Shown here one piece after another: positions 9,472-19,010 of a DNA stretch of 64,000 nucleotides. The stretch spans positions 4,712,001 to 4,776,000 of the forward strand of contig NZ_CP063808.1 of NCBI RefSeq assembly GCF_018128905.1. Reading direction: 5' to 3'. The stretch's first letter is position 1; each line of letters begins with the position of its first letter. Origin of the DNA: Streptomyces sp. A2-16. GTDB taxonomy: Bacteria; Actinomycetota; Actinomycetes; Streptomycetales; Streptomycetaceae. Position numbers and translations under genes: made by a program. The notes beneath the pieces are model-generated. The model was not told the origin of the DNA. It saw only the letters and a program-made list of their open reading frames with translations, and did not search any database.

Positions 9472-10968
9472 TCAGTTGGAGGTGGGGAAGTCGAAGCCGG
9501 CGGCGATGTTGTGGGTCTGCTCGGGCCAGCGGGTGGTGACGACCTTGGGGCGGGTGTAGAAGCGGATGCCCTCGGGGCCGTGGATGGGGTTGTCGCCGAT
9601 GAGGGAGTCCTTCCAGCCGCCGAAGGAGTAGTACGACATCGGGACGGGCACGGGGACGTTGATGCCGATCATGCCGACGTGGATGGTGCGCTGGAATCGG
9701 CGGGCGGCCTCGCCGGAGGCGGTGAACAGGGCGGTGCCGTTGCCGTAGGGGTTGGCGTTGATCAACGCGATCGCTTCGTCGAGGGACTGGGCGCGCACGA
9801 CGGCCAGGACCGGCCCGAACAACTCCTCCTTGTAGGCGTCCATCTCGGCGGTGACGTGGTCGAGCAAGGACGGGCCGGTGAAGAAGCCGTCCTCGTGGCC
9901 GTCGACCTTGAGCCCACGCCCGTCGACGACCACGGTGGCGCCCTGGGCGGCGGCGGTGCCGACCGCGTTCTCGACGCGCTCCTGGGCGGCCTTGGTGACC
10001 AGGGGGCCCATCTCCGTGCCGGGCACGTCACCGGGACCGACCTTCACCTCGCGGGCCTTGCGCTCCAGGATCTCGACCAGCCCGTCCGCGGCGTCGCCGA
10101 CCGCGACGGCCACGGAGACGGCCATGCAGCGCTCGCCGGCGGAGCCGTAGGCGCCGGCGGTGATGTGGTTGGCGGCGAATTCCAGGTCGGCGTCGGGGAG
10201 AACGACGGCGTGGTTCTTGGCGCCGCCGAGGGCCTGGACCCGCTTGTCGTGCGAAGTGGCCTGCTCGTGCACGTACTTGGCGATCGGCGTCGATCCGACG
10301 AAGGAGACGGCCTTGATGCCGGGATGGGTGAGGATCGCGTCGACGGCGTCCTTGCCGCCGTGCACCACGTTGAAGACACCGTCGGGCAGTCCGGCCTTCT
10401 TGTACAGCTCGGCGACGAAGTTCGCGGCCGACGGGTCGCGCTCACTCGGCTTCAGGATGAAGGTGTTGCCGGTGGCGATGGCCATGGGGTGCATCCACAG
10501 CGGCACCATCGCGGGGAAGTTGAACGGGGTGATGCCCGCCACTACGCCGAGCGGCTGGCGGAAGTTGTGCACGTCCACGCCGCGCGAGACCTGGTCGGAG
10601 AAGCTGCCCTTGAGGACGTCGCCGAGGCCGCAGGCGAATTCCACGACCTCGCGGCCGCGGGTGATCTCGCCGCGGGCGTCGTCGACCGTCTTGCCGTGCT
10701 CGGCGGAGATGACCCGGGCCAGCTCCTCCTCGTGCTCCACCAGCAGCTGGCGGAAGGCGAACATGACCTGGGTGCGTCGGCTGAGGGACGACTCCGACCA
10801 GGTCTCGAAGGCGCGGGAGGCCGCCTGGACCGCCGTGTCGACGTCGGCGGTGCCGCCGAGGACGACCTGGGCCTGCTCCTGTCCGGTGGCCGGGTTGAAC
10901 ACCGGCTGGGTGTCGGAGGCGGAGCCCGGGGTGGGGGAGCCGTTGATCCAGTGCTCGATGGTCTTCAC
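9472..10968 (-). CDS. iolA: CoA-acylating methylmalonate-semialdehyde dehydrogenase
   Basis: 498 residues from a GTG with AAAGGA 9-10 nt upstream; the frame is open further upstream but without family similarity. The aldehyde dehydrogenase fold has GITPFNFPAMVPLWM, the NAD-binding GSTPIAKYV, and the nucleophile Cys281 in SAGERCMAVS. The usual general-base glutamate is replaced by Asn in ALGGAKNHAV, a mark of the CoA-dependent MMSDH branch. It converts malonate semialdehyde to acetyl-CoA at the end of the inositol pathway. Valine degradation (mmsA) is the alternative role of the same family. Confidence 0.9.
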   Translation of the reverse strand: MKTIEHWINGSPTPGSASDTQPVFNPATGQEQAQVVLGGTADVDTAVQAASRAFETWSESSLSRRTQVMFAFRQLLVEHEEELARVISAEHGKTVDDARGEITRGREVVEFACGLGDVLKGSFSDQVSRGVDVHNFRQPLGVVAGITPFNFPAMVPLWMHPMAIATGNTFILKPSERDPSAANFVAELYKKAGLPDGVFNVVHGGKDAVDAILTHPGIKAVSFVGSTPIAKYVHEQATSHDKRVQALGGAKNHAVVLPDADLEFAANHITAGAYGSAGERCMAVSVAVAVGDAADGLVEILERKAREVKVGPGDVPGTEMGPLVTKAAQERVENAVGTAAAQGATVVVDGRGLKVDGHEDGFFTGPSLLDHVTAEMDAYKEELFGPVLAVVRAQSLDEAIALINANPYGNGTALFTASGEAARRFQRTIHVGMIGINVPVPVPMSYYSFGGWKDSLIGDNPIHGPEGIRFYTRPKVVTTRWPEQTHNIAAGFDFPTSN

Positions 10969-10997
10969 GGTGCGGGTTTCCTTTGCGGGGACGGGAC

Positions 10998-12875
10998 TTA
11001 CAGGTAGTGGCGCTGGGTCTTCTTGTGGGCGGCGTAGGTCTCGTACGCGCTGCGAGTGGACTCCAGGGCGGAGGTCTGGCTGACCGGGACGTCCCACCAG
11101 CCGTGGCCGGGCGGGTTGGGCCCGTAGAGGTCGGTCTCGACGTGCACGACGGTGGTGCGGGTGGCGGCCTTGGCCTTCTCCAGCGCCGCCCGGAACTCCT
11201 CCACCGACGTGGCGTGCAGGATGTCCGCGCCCAGGGAGGAGGCGTTCGCGGCCAGGTCGACGGGCAGCACGTCGCCGTCGAGCTGTCCTGAATCGCCGTT
11301 GCGGAAGCGGTACTTGGTGCCGAACCGCTGTGAGCCGAGTGACTCGGACAGGGCGCCGATGGAGGCGAAGCCGTGGTTCTGGACCAGGACGATGATGACC
11401 TTCAGGCCTTCGGAGACCATGGTCACGATCTCCTGCGCCATCATCAGATACGAGCCGTCACCGACCAGCACGACGACCTCGCGGGAGGGATCGGCCATCT
11501 TGGCGCCGACGCCGGCCGCGACCTCGTAGCCCATGCAGGAGTAGGCGTACTCGACGTGGTACGCCTTGGGGTCGCGCGCACGCCACAGCTGCTGGAGGTC
11601 GCCGGGCATGGAGCCGGCCGCGTTGATGACCACAGCGCGGTCGTCCAGCACGGAGTTGAGCGCGCCGAGAATCTCGGTCTGGGCGGGCAGCGGTCCGTGG
11701 CCGATGGTGAAGCACCGGTCCTCGATCTCCCTGGTGCGGGCGATCAGGTGGCGGGTGCGCTCGCGGTACGAGGGGTCGACCTCCCAATCCGTGAGCGCAC
11801 CGGCGAGGGCCTGGATGCCGAGGCGGGCGTCGGCGACCAGCGGCTCCGCCGAGTGTTTGACGGCGTCCAGGCGGGCCACGTTGAGGTTGACGAAGGTGAC
11901 GTCCGGGTGGGCGAAGACGGTGTGGCTGGCGGTGGTGAAGTCGGAGTAGCGGGTGCCGATGCCGAGGACGACATCGGCTTCCTTCGCGAGCTCGTTCGCA
12001 GCGTACGACCCCGTCGAGCCGATGCCCCCGACCGCGCACGGGTGGTCCCAGGGGACGGCGCCCTTGCCGGCGTGGGTGTCGGCGACCGGGATGCCGGTGG
12101 CTTCCGCGAACGCCCGCAGCGCGGTCTCCGCGCCGGAGTACACGGCACCCCCACCGGCCACGATGAGCGGCTTGCGGGCGCCGCGCAGCAGACGGGCGGC
12201 CCGCTCGACGGCGGCCGGCTCCGGCACCGGGCGGCCCACGTGCCACACCCGCCGCCGGAAGAAGGCCACCGGCCAGTCGTGCGCCTCGGCCTGCACGTCC
12301 TGCGGCAGCGCGAGGGTGACGGCACCGGTCTCGACCGGGTCGGTCAGCACCCGCATCGCCGCAAGGGCGGCCGGGATGAGCTGCTCGGGGCGCGAGATGC
12401 GGTCGAAGTACTTGGAGACCGCGCGGAAGGCGTCGTTGACGGTGACGTCGCCGCCGCGGGTGTCCTCCAGCTGTTGCAGCACCGGGTCGGCGGCGCGGGT
12501 GGCGAACATGTCGGACGGCAGCAGCAGGACCGGCAGCCGGTTGGTGGTGGCCAGTGCCGCGCCGGTGATCATGTTGGTGGAGCCGGGGCCGGTGGAGGCG
12601 CTGCAGGCGAAGGTGGCCAGCCGGTCGCGCATTTTCGCGTAGGCGACGGAGGCGTGGACCATGCCCTGTTCGTTGCGGGCGAGGTAGTAGGGCAGGTCGG
12701 CCTCGCCGGTCGTGGCCGCTTGCAGCAGCGCCTGGCCGATGCCGGCCACGTTGCCGTGCCCGAAGATGCCCCACACCCCGGGGATGAGGCGCTGCTCCTG
12801 GCCGTCGCGCTCGCTGTACTGGTTCGCGAGGAAGCGCACCAGAGCCTGCGCGGTGGTGAGCCGGACGGTGTTCAT
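10998..12875 (-). CDS. iolD: 3D-(3,5/4)-trihydroxycyclohexane-1,2-dione acylhydrolase
   Basis: 625 residues, full length for IolD. It is a thiamine-diphosphate enzyme: an N-terminal PYR domain, a central domain (LIVAGGGAVYSGAE) and a C-terminal domain with the ThDP/Mg motif that starts at GDGSYLMMAQE and ends at the Asn in LVQNHGFASIG. It hydrolyses the ring of the dione to 5-deoxy-glucuronate. The opening LTTAQALVRFLANQYSERDG is characteristic. Its start overlaps the stop of iolB by 4 bp. Confidence 0.95.
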   Translation of the reverse strand: MNTVRLTTAQALVRFLANQYSERDGQEQRLIPGVWGIFGHGNVAGIGQALLQAATTGEADLPYYLARNEQGMVHASVAYAKMRDRLATFACSASTGPGSTNMITGAALATTNRLPVLLLPSDMFATRAADPVLQQLEDTRGGDVTVNDAFRAVSKYFDRISRPEQLIPAALAAMRVLTDPVETGAVTLALPQDVQAEAHDWPVAFFRRRVWHVGRPVPEPAAVERAARLLRGARKPLIVAGGGAVYSGAETALRAFAEATGIPVADTHAGKGAVPWDHPCAVGGIGSTGSYAANELAKEADVVLGIGTRYSDFTTASHTVFAHPDVTFVNLNVARLDAVKHSAEPLVADARLGIQALAGALTDWEVDPSYRERTRHLIARTREIEDRCFTIGHGPLPAQTEILGALNSVLDDRAVVINAAGSMPGDLQQLWRARDPKAYHVEYAYSCMGYEVAAGVGAKMADPSREVVVLVGDGSYLMMAQEIVTMVSEGLKVIIVLVQNHGFASIGALSESLGSQRFGTKYRFRNGDSGQLDGDVLPVDLAANASSLGADILHATSVEEFRAALEKAKAATRTTVVHVETDLYGPNPPGHGWWDVPVSQTSALESTRSAYETYAAHKKTQRHYL

Positions 12876-13753
12876 CGCTGCGTGAGTCCTTCGAAGGGAA
12901 GCCGGTCATCGATCTCCTGGGACTCCCAGGTGGTGCGGACCCAGCCGTGGGCGGGGTCGTCGCAGATCAGCCAGGCGCGGTCCTGGCCGGGGCCGGCCAT
13001 GACGTTGAGGTAGTAGAGGTCGTAGCCGGGCGCGGCGATGGACGGTCCGTGCCAGCCGTGCGGGATCAGCACCGCGTCCCCGGAACGCACCTCGGCCAGC
13101 ACGTCGATCGGCCGCTCGGTGGTCCCGTACACCCGCTGGTAGCCGAAGCCGTTCCCGTCCCCCGCGACCTGGAAGTAATAGATCTCCTCCAGCTCCGACT
13201 CCTGGCCGGGCCGTGCCTCGTCGTGCTTGTGCGGCGGATACGACGACCAGTTGCCGCCGGGTGTGAGCACCTCGCAGACCAGCAGCTGCTCGGCGTCGAA
13301 GGTGCCGGGCAGGCAGTAGTTGTTGACCTGCCTCGAACACGCCCCGGCGCCGCGGAGCTCGATGGGCACGTCCTCCTTGGGCCCGTACCGGGCGGAGAGT
13401 GAGCTCCGCTCGGTACGGGCGGAGGGCAGCGCGAACAGACCTCCCTGTGCGCTGCCGATCAGGGCCTCCGTCTCGGGAGGCAGATAGGCGAAGTCGGTGA
13501 CCGAGGCGAACACGCCGGTCCGACCGATGAGTTCGAAGACGCTGCCGTCCGTGGTGACGGTGCAGGAGCCCGTCAGCGGCAGGACCAGGAACTCGGAGTC
13601 GCCGGTGGACACGGCGTGTGCCTCGCCCGGCTTGAGGGTCAGGATCCTCAGGCCGGAGTATCCCCAGCCCGCCGACTCGGGCGTGACCAGGAGGTCGTAG
13701 GGCCCGTCGGCCGCAGTGCCCCTGGGCAGGTGGTACTTGCTGGTGTCGCTCAC
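12872..13753 (-). CDS. iolB: 5-deoxy-glucuronate isomerase
   Basis: 293 residues, typical IolB length, a bicupin. The metal-binding cluster is visible as SSYPPHKHDE followed by ELEEIYYFQ, with HGWHGPSIA near the C-terminus. It isomerises 5-deoxy-D-glucuronate to 5-dehydro-2-deoxy-D-gluconate. It overlaps both neighbours by 4 bp, so translation is coupled through iolB-iolD. Confidence 0.93.
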   Translation of the reverse strand: MSDTSKYHLPRGTAADGPYDLLVTPESAGWGYSGLRILTLKPGEAHAVSTGDSEFLVLPLTGSCTVTTDGSVFELIGRTGVFASVTDFAYLPPETEALIGSAQGGLFALPSARTERSSLSARYGPKEDVPIELRGAGACSRQVNNYCLPGTFDAEQLLVCEVLTPGGNWSSYPPHKHDEARPGQESELEEIYYFQVAGDGNGFGYQRVYGTTERPIDVLAEVRSGDAVLIPHGWHGPSIAAPGYDLYYLNVMAGPGQDRAWLICDDPAHGWVRTTWESQEIDDRLPFEGLTQR

Positions 13754-14622
13754 AGCAGGCTCACCGCCTTGTCGACGGCTCCGGCCACGTCGCCGCCCGC
13801 CGGATAGAGCAGGGAACGGCCCACGACCAGGCCCTGCGCGGTGGGCTGCTTGAGCGCCTTGCCCCAGGAGGCGAACGCCGCCTGCGGGTCGGTCACCTCA
13901 CCACCCAGCAGCAGCGCCGGGAGGGTCGAGGAGGCCAGGACGCGCTCCATGTCGGCGACGACCGGCAGCTTGAGCCAGGTGTAGGCGGTACGCCGGCCCA
14001 GCCCGGACGCGATCGTGACGGACTTGACGACAGCGTCCGTCGACAGGTCGTTGCGGATCGTGCCGTCCTGCCACGCCGACATGAACGGCTCGACCATGGC
14101 GATGAGTCGACGGTCGTTGAGTTCGTTGACGGCCCGCGCGGTCGCGGACAGGGCGGCCGGGGTGGCCGGGTCGTCGAGCGCGATGCGGGTGAGCATCTTG
14201 CCGCCGTCGAAGCCCATCGCGGCGATCGTGGCGGCGTCGTAGCCGGTGAACCGGTCATCGATCTCGAACACCGACCCGGCCAGGCCCGCCCGGTTCATGG
14301 AACCGAAGACGCTCTTGCCGTCGAGGACGCCGAGCAGCAGGAGGTCCTCGAGAATGTCGGCGGTGGCCAATACCCCCGTCACCCCCGGGCGTTCCAGGGC
14401 GGTGCACAGCCGGTCGAGGAGCTCGAAGCGGTCGGCCATGGCGGTCGGGTCGGAGCCGACACCGTTCGCGCCCCGGGCCGGATGGTCCGCCGCGATGATC
14501 ATCGCCTTGCCGTGCTCGCCCAGCAGCGAGGTGGCCCTGATACGGCGGGCTGCGGCGGCCTCGACGGCGCCGGGGTCGCCCACGCGGGCGGACACGATCC
14601 GGCTCAGCTTCTCAGACTGCAC
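13750..14622 (-). CDS. class I aldolase-like (beta/alpha)8 protein of the inositol operon
   Basis: 290 residues. It belongs to the actinobacterial Cgl0158-type group related to DeoC/LacD aldolases: AMIIAADHPARG near residue 40, a probable Schiff-base lysine in TAYTWLKLPVV, and LLLGGEVTDPQAAF, VVGRSLLYP for phosphate binding. In the operon it occupies the place of IolJ, so cleavage of 6-phospho-5-dehydro-2-deoxygluconate to dihydroxyacetone phosphate and malonate semialdehyde is inferred. It overlaps iolC by 11 bp. Confidence 0.75.
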   Translation of the reverse strand: MQSEKLSRIVSARVGDPGAVEAAAARRIRATSLLGEHGKAMIIAADHPARGANGVGSDPTAMADRFELLDRLCTALERPGVTGVLATADILEDLLLLGVLDGKSVFGSMNRAGLAGSVFEIDDRFTGYDAATIAAMGFDGGKMLTRIALDDPATPAALSATARAVNELNDRRLIAMVEPFMSAWQDGTIRNDLSTDAVVKSVTIASGLGRRTAYTWLKLPVVADMERVLASSTLPALLLGGEVTDPQAAFASWGKALKQPTAQGLVVGRSLLYPAGGDVAGAVDKAVSLL

Positions 14623-15565
14623 GGGTCACCTCATCGAGCTTGGTGTTGACTTCGGCCTCGGTCGGCATGGCGTCCGAGCAGGACAGACGGCCGGCGACGA
14701 GGGCACCGGCGGCGTTGGCGAAGGACACCGTGCGGCCCATGTCCCAGCCGGAGAGCAGGCCGTGGCACAGGGCCCCGCCGAAGGCGTCGCCGGCGCCGAG
14801 GCCGTTGACCACGTCGACCGGCATCGGGGGGATCTCGGCGACCGCTCCGCTGCGGTCCATGGCCAGTACGCCCTTCGGGCCCTGCTTCACCACCGCGAGT
14901 TCCACGCCCGCGGCCAGCAGGGCGTTCGCGGCGGCGTAGGGTTCGCGCTCGCCCGTGGCGACCTCGCACTCGTCGAGATTGCCGACCGCCACCGTGCTGT
15001 GCCGCAGCGCCTGGGCGTAGTACGTCCGCGCCCGGGCGGGGTCGGCCCAGAACATGGGCCGCCAGTCCAGGTCGAACACCGTCGTGCCGGCCTTCGCCCG
15101 GTGCTCCAGCGCGGCCAGCGTGGCCGAGCGGCTGGGCTCCTCGCTCAGCCCGGTGCCCGTCATCCAGAAGACCGCCGCGTCCCGGACCGCGTCCAGGTCC
15201 AGTTCGCCGGCGGCGATGTCCAGGTCGGGCGCCTTGGGCAGGCGGTAGAAGTACAGCGGGAAGTCGTCCGGCGGGAAGATCTCGCAGAACGTCACCGGGG
15301 TCGGCGCGATGTCCGACGTACCGACGAAGCGGCTGTCGACGCCGTAGCCGGCCAGTGCGGTGCGCACGAAGCCGCCGAACGGGTCCCGGCCGGTCTTCGT
15401 GATCACCGCGGCCGTACGTCCGTAGCGCGCCGCGGCCACCGCGACGTTGGTGGGGCTGCCGCCCAGGTACTTGCCGAACGAGGTGACCTCGGCCAGTCCC
15501 ACGCCTGTCTGGAGCGGGTACACATCCACTCCCACGCGGCCCATGGTCAGCACTTCGAACGGCAT
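14612..15565 (-). CDS. iolC: 5-dehydro-2-deoxygluconokinase
   Basis: 317 residues of the PfkB/ribokinase family, with the N-terminal glycine-rich KYLGGSPTNVAVAAARYG and the second PfkB signature VNGLGAGDAFGGAL containing the catalytic Asp. It phosphorylates 2-deoxy-5-keto-gluconate. It is the promoter-proximal gene of the nine-gene operon. AAGGGAAA lies 8-10 nt before the ATG. The promoter and probable LacI operator are 70-130 bp upstream. Confidence 0.92.
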   Translation of the reverse strand: MPFEVLTMGRVGVDVYPLQTGVGLAEVTSFGKYLGGSPTNVAVAAARYGRTAAVITKTGRDPFGGFVRTALAGYGVDSRFVGTSDIAPTPVTFCEIFPPDDFPLYFYRLPKAPDLDIAAGELDLDAVRDAAVFWMTGTGLSEEPSRSATLAALEHRAKAGTTVFDLDWRPMFWADPARARTYYAQALRHSTVAVGNLDECEVATGEREPYAAANALLAAGVELAVVKQGPKGVLAMDRSGAVAEIPPMPVDVVNGLGAGDAFGGALCHGLLSGWDMGRTVSFANAAGALVAGRLSCSDAMPTEAEVNTKLDEVTRAV

Positions 15566-15636
15566 AACGCTGGTTTCCCTTCGTTCCGCGGACGCCGGTG
15601 AGGACTCCGGGGAGCTGTCGCGGGTGAGTTCCTGCC

Positions 15637-15659
15637 GCGCTCTACTAGCGCGCTCTAGT
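15637..15659 (-). promoter_or_regulatory. probable LacI operator upstream of iolC
   Basis: Read on the minus strand the 23-bp element begins ACTAGAGCGCGCTA and ends AGAGCGC; 21 of 23 bases recur at 22196-22218 upstream of the ABC transporter operon. It contains the CG-centred palindrome AGCGCGCT flanked by CTAG, in keeping with LacI-family sites. It lies 30 nt downstream of a TTGACA, exactly as at the second copy, where a bound repressor would block initiation. It is between iolC and the divergent LacI gene. Confidence 0.7.
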
Positions 15660-15665
15660 GCGAGT

Positions 15666-15695
15666 ACGATGACCCCAGTCCGAATGTCATGTCAA
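15666..15695 (-). promoter_or_regulatory. iolC operon promoter
   Basis: On the minus strand TTGACA (15690-15695) is followed after 18 bp by CATCGT (15666-15671), a weak -10. The same -35 to operator distance as the stronger promoter at 22226-22254 supports the call. Confidence 0.5.
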
Positions 15696-15760
15696 TAGGT
15701 TGTTGCCGGAAGATTTCTTGATCACCGCTAGGGTGGACGGCGTCGGAAGGTGGGTTCACG

Positions 15761-16786
15761 GTGGATGCATCGGGCAAGCAGCGGCCCACGATGGCGGACG
15801 TCGCCGAGAAGGCGGGCGTCTCGCGGGCGCTCGTCTCGATCGTGTTCCGCCATCAGCCGGGCGCGAGCGAGGAGACCCGGCAGCGGGTGCTGCGGGTCGC
15901 CGACGAGATCGGCTACCGGCCCGACAGCGCGGCCCGGCTGCTGGCGCGTGGCCGCAGCCGCACGCTCGGCGTGATGTTCACCGTCCAGCAGACCTTCCAC
16001 ACCAACCTGATCGAGGGGATCTACCCCGAGGCCGAGCGGCTCGGCTACGAGGTCCTGCTCTCCGGCGCCACTTCGGGCCGCAGCGAGGAGAAGGCCGTGG
16101 AGGCGCTGCTCAGTCACCGCTGCGAGGCGGTGATCGTGCTCGGCTCCTTCGCCGAACCCGACTTCCTGGCCGAGCTGGGACGCCGTACGGTCGCGGTCTC
16201 CGTCAGCCGCAGGGTCGCGCACGCGCACGTGGACTTCGTGCACTCCGCCGAGGGCAAGGGGGTGCGCCAGGCGATGGACCACCTCGTGGAGCTCGGACAC
16301 CGCAGGATCGTGCACGTCGACGGCGGCCGCGGCCCCGGCTCGGCCGAACGGCGGCGCGCCTACCGGGCGGCGATGCGCCGCCATGGCCTGGAGGCCGAGG
16401 AATGCGTCATCCCCGGCGAGCACACCGAGCAGTCCGGCATCGAGACCGGGCGTCTGCTGCTGACGGAGCGCGAGGAGGGGCACCCGCTGCCGTCCGCGGT
16501 CCTCGCGGGCAACGACCGCAGCGCGATGGGCCTGTTGATGTCCCTGACCCGCGCGGGCGTCGAGGTTCCGCGCGACATGTCCGTGGTCGGCTACGACGAC
16601 AGCCATCTCTCCCACCTGATGCCGATCGGGCTGACCACCGTGCGCCAGGACGCGGGACTCATGGCAGAGCACGCCGTCCGCTTCGCGGTGGAACGGCTGG
16701 AGGATCCTCAACGCGAGCCGCGGGAGGCCGTGGTGGAGCCGAAGCTGGTGGTACGGGGGACCAGCGGGCCGCCGGCGAAGCGCTGA
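15761..16786 (+). CDS. LacI-family transcriptional regulator of inositol genes
   Basis: 341 residues from a GTG with GAAGGTGG about 8 nt upstream. The HTH runs from TMADVAEKAGVSRALVSIVF to about residue 60 with the hinge-like AARLLARGRSRTLGVMF. A periplasmic-binding-protein-type effector domain follows (PSAVLAGNDRSAMGLL, SVVGYDDSHLSHL). It is divergent from the iol operon and convergent with the oxidoreductase gene at 16800. The duplicated 23-bp element is its likely target; an inositol-derived inducer is inferred. Confidence 0.88.
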   Translation: MDASGKQRPTMADVAEKAGVSRALVSIVFRHQPGASEETRQRVLRVADEIGYRPDSAARLLARGRSRTLGVMFTVQQTFHTNLIEGIYPEAERLGYEVLLSGATSGRSEEKAVEALLSHRCEAVIVLGSFAEPDFLAELGRRTVAVSVSRRVAHAHVDFVHSAEGKGVRQAMDHLVELGHRRIVHVDGGRGPGSAERRRAYRAAMRRHGLEAEECVIPGEHTEQSGIETGRLLLTEREEGHPLPSAVLAGNDRSAMGLLMSLTRAGVEVPRDMSVVGYDDSHLSHLMPIGLTTVRQDAGLMAEHAVRFAVERLEDPQREPREAVVEPKLVVRGTSGPPAKR

Positions 16787-16799
16787 CGGCGAGCGGCGG

Positions 16800-17885
16800 T
16801 CAGGCCGCCGGTGGGGGCTGGGGTGCCGCCTCTCCCCAGACTGCTCCTGAGTCCTCGCCGGGCCAGGAGATACCGCACAGTCGGCGGATCTCGTCCATCG
16901 CCCGAAGTGTGGACACGGAGTCCTCCAGCGGCCGGAGCGGCGTCTGGAGCCGTCCGGCGCCGATGCACCGGGCCACCTCCGCCGCCTCGAAGTGCAGGGC
17001 GTCATGTGCGGTGCGCGCTTCGCCGTACGACAGCGGTGTCCCGCCGCCCGCCGGGGTGAGGAGCACCTCGCCGGGTTGGTAGAAGGGGCCCGGCAGGCTC
17101 AGGGTCGCGTGGGTTCCGGCGACCGTGGCCGTGGTGGGCGTGTCGCTGAACAGCGTGGTGTGGACGATGCCCTGGCCGCCGTCCGCGTCGCGGAGGAGGG
17201 CGGCGGTCTGGCCGTTGACGCCCGCCGGGTGGGGCTGGGCGAAAGCCCGCACCTCCACCGGCTCGCCGAGGACCGCCACGGCGAAGGAGATCGGGTACGT
17301 GCCCAGGTCGAGGAGGGGCCCGCCGGCCAGATCGGTGCGGAGAATGCGGTGGCCGCCCGCGAAATGCTCGCCGTGGTCGGCCAGCACGGTGCGGATGCCA
17401 CCCAGGACACCGGCGTCGAGGATCTGCCGTACGACGTCGAATCTGGGCAGGAAGAAGGTCCACAACGCCTCGGCGCAGAACAGGCCGCGCTCCGTGGCGA
17501 GTCGAGCGATCTCCGAGGCCTGGGAGGCGTTGAGCGCGAGCGGCTTCTCCACGAGCGTGTGCTTGCCGGCCGTGAGGGAGATCCGGGCGCAGTCGAGGTG
17601 GGCGGTGTGCTCGGTGGCGACGTAGACGACGTCGACGTCCGCCGCGGCTGCCAGTTCCTCGTAGGAGCCGTAGGCGTGCGGGATGCCGTGGCGGCCCGCG
17701 AACTCCTCGGCACGGGCGCCGTCACGCGACGCGACGGCCGTGAAGATCTGGCGGGTGTGGCGCTGCACGGAGGCGATGAAGCGTTCGGCGATCCAGCCGG
17801 TGCCCAGAACGCCCCAGCGCAGTACGGGCGCATCCATCGAGGCCGGAGTGCGCGGAGCGGGAAGAGCGGTGGGAAAGGCGGGCAT
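16800..17885 (-). CDS. Gfo/Idh/MocA-family oxidoreductase
   Basis: 361 residues with an N-terminal extension of about 20 before LRWGVLGTGWIAERF, the Rossmann motif. VEKPLALNASQAS carries the EKP lysine, and LLDLGTYPISFA is the strand seen in the dihydrodiol/glucose-fructose oxidoreductase branch. It differs clearly from the two IolG-like paralogues. It is the last gene of the transcription unit from the ABC transporter, 2 bp after the stop of the preceding oxidoreductase. The substrate is probably a sugar or inositol derivative. Confidence 0.8.
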   Translation of the reverse strand: MPAFPTALPAPRTPASMDAPVLRWGVLGTGWIAERFIASVQRHTRQIFTAVASRDGARAEEFAGRHGIPHAYGSYEELAAAADVDVVYVATEHTAHLDCARISLTAGKHTLVEKPLALNASQASEIARLATERGLFCAEALWTFFLPRFDVVRQILDAGVLGGIRTVLADHGEHFAGGHRILRTDLAGGPLLDLGTYPISFAVAVLGEPVEVRAFAQPHPAGVNGQTAALLRDADGGQGIVHTTLFSDTPTTATVAGTHATLSLPGPFYQPGEVLLTPAGGGTPLSYGEARTAHDALHFEAAEVARCIGAGRLQTPLRPLEDSVSTLRAMDEIRRLCGISWPGEDSGAVWGEAAPQPPPAA

Positions 17886-17887
17886 GC

Positions 17888-18886
17888 TCAGACCTCCGGG
17901 ACCCGGACGGCGACGCTGCTGCCCCCGTTCTTCATGGACGTGATGACGGCCTCTGCCACCGCGCTCGCCACCAGGCCGTCGTCCGCGGTCGCTAGGGGCG
18001 AGGGCGCGCCGGAGGCGATCGCGTCGATCCAGGCCTGGAGTTCGAGGCGGTAGGCGTCGGCGAACCGGGGGCGCCAGTCGGCCGGGTGGCCGAGGGACCG
18101 GGCGCCGGCGGCGTCGGTGACGACGCGCGCGGGGTGGGTCAGGGCCAAGGTGCCGCGCTCGCCCACCACTTCGCAGCGGATGTCATAGCCGTAACCGGCG
18201 TTGAGGAACACCTCGACGGTGGTCAGCGCGCCGTCGGCGGTGCGCAGCAGTATCAGTTGGGGGTCGCGCAGGCCGGTGGCCGTGCTCGTGGAGCGACCGG
18301 CGTGCCAACTCACCTCCTCGATCCGGGAGTCGATCAGCCAGGGCACGGTGTCGAACTCGTGGACGGCCGACCCGGTGACGCTGAGCTCGTCCGTGGCACC
18401 GGGAGCCGAGGAGACCCCGCGGCTGACACAGTGCAGCAGCAGCGGCGACCCGCAGGCACCAGCCGCGATCGCAGCCCTGAGCTCTGTGTACGCGGGGTCG
18501 AAGCGGCGCATGAATCCCAGCGAGATCAGCCGCCCGCCCGTGTGCCGCTCCTCCCGTACGACGCGGACGCACTCGGCCGGCGTGGGGGCGAGGGGCTTCT
18601 CGCACAGCACGGGTTTCCCGGCCTGTACGGCCGCGACGGCCAGATCGGCGTGGGTGGTGTCGTGCGAGGCGATGACGACGGCGTCGACCGCCGGATCATC
18701 AATCAGAGCGTGGGGGGCAGCGGTCACACGCGCCCCGGGGACGGCGTCCGCGACGGTGGCGGCCCGTTCCTCGTCGATGTCGGCGACCATGGTGACCACG
18801 GCCCCTGAGACATGACGGTGCAGGGTGTTCACATGATCGGCGCCCATGTTGCCGGCGCCTATCACTCCGACGCGTACGGTGCTCAT
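17888..18886 (-). CDS. inositol/scyllo-inositol dehydrogenase-like Gfo/Idh/MocA protein
   Basis: 332 residues from an ATG with GGGGAAAG upstream; the frame is open further 5' without family similarity. The Rossmann motif is VGVIGAGNMGADHV, the EKP motif is LCEKPLAP, and TGSAVHEFDTVPWLIDS aligns with the catalytic His/Asp of IolG. With the operon-encoded iolG it makes a second inositol dehydrogenase, perhaps for another stereoisomer (inference). It follows the ABC ATPase gene by 124 bp. Confidence 0.82.
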   Translation of the reverse strand: MSTVRVGVIGAGNMGADHVNTLHRHVSGAVVTMVADIDEERAATVADAVPGARVTAAPHALIDDPAVDAVVIASHDTTHADLAVAAVQAGKPVLCEKPLAPTPAECVRVVREERHTGGRLISLGFMRRFDPAYTELRAAIAAGACGSPLLLHCVSRGVSSAPGATDELSVTGSAVHEFDTVPWLIDSRIEEVSWHAGRSTSTATGLRDPQLILLRTADGALTTVEVFLNAGYGYDIRCEVVGERGTLALTHPARVVTDAAGARSLGHPADWRPRFADAYRLELQAWIDAIASGAPSPLATADDGLVASAVAEAVITSMKNGGSSVAVRVPEV

Positions 18887-19010
18887 GCGAGGCTTTCCCC
18901 CTGTTCGCTCGGATGTCGGTGGGCGCCTTCGGCCAGGCGTTCTGGGAACGACGTCCCGGGGCCGGACCGCGGACGCCCACCTGTGTGGACAGTTGAGGCG
19001 TGTGCCGTTG

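Noticed and set aside
9100..11007. A 635-codon plus-strand open frame
   Set aside because: It is antisense to the iolE-like and semialdehyde dehydrogenase genes; the composition is low-complexity Gly/Val/Ala/Asp.
15562..15760. A possible riboswitch between iolC and the LacI gene
   Set aside because: The space is filled by a promoter and the repeated operator; no conserved aptamer-like pairing was seen.
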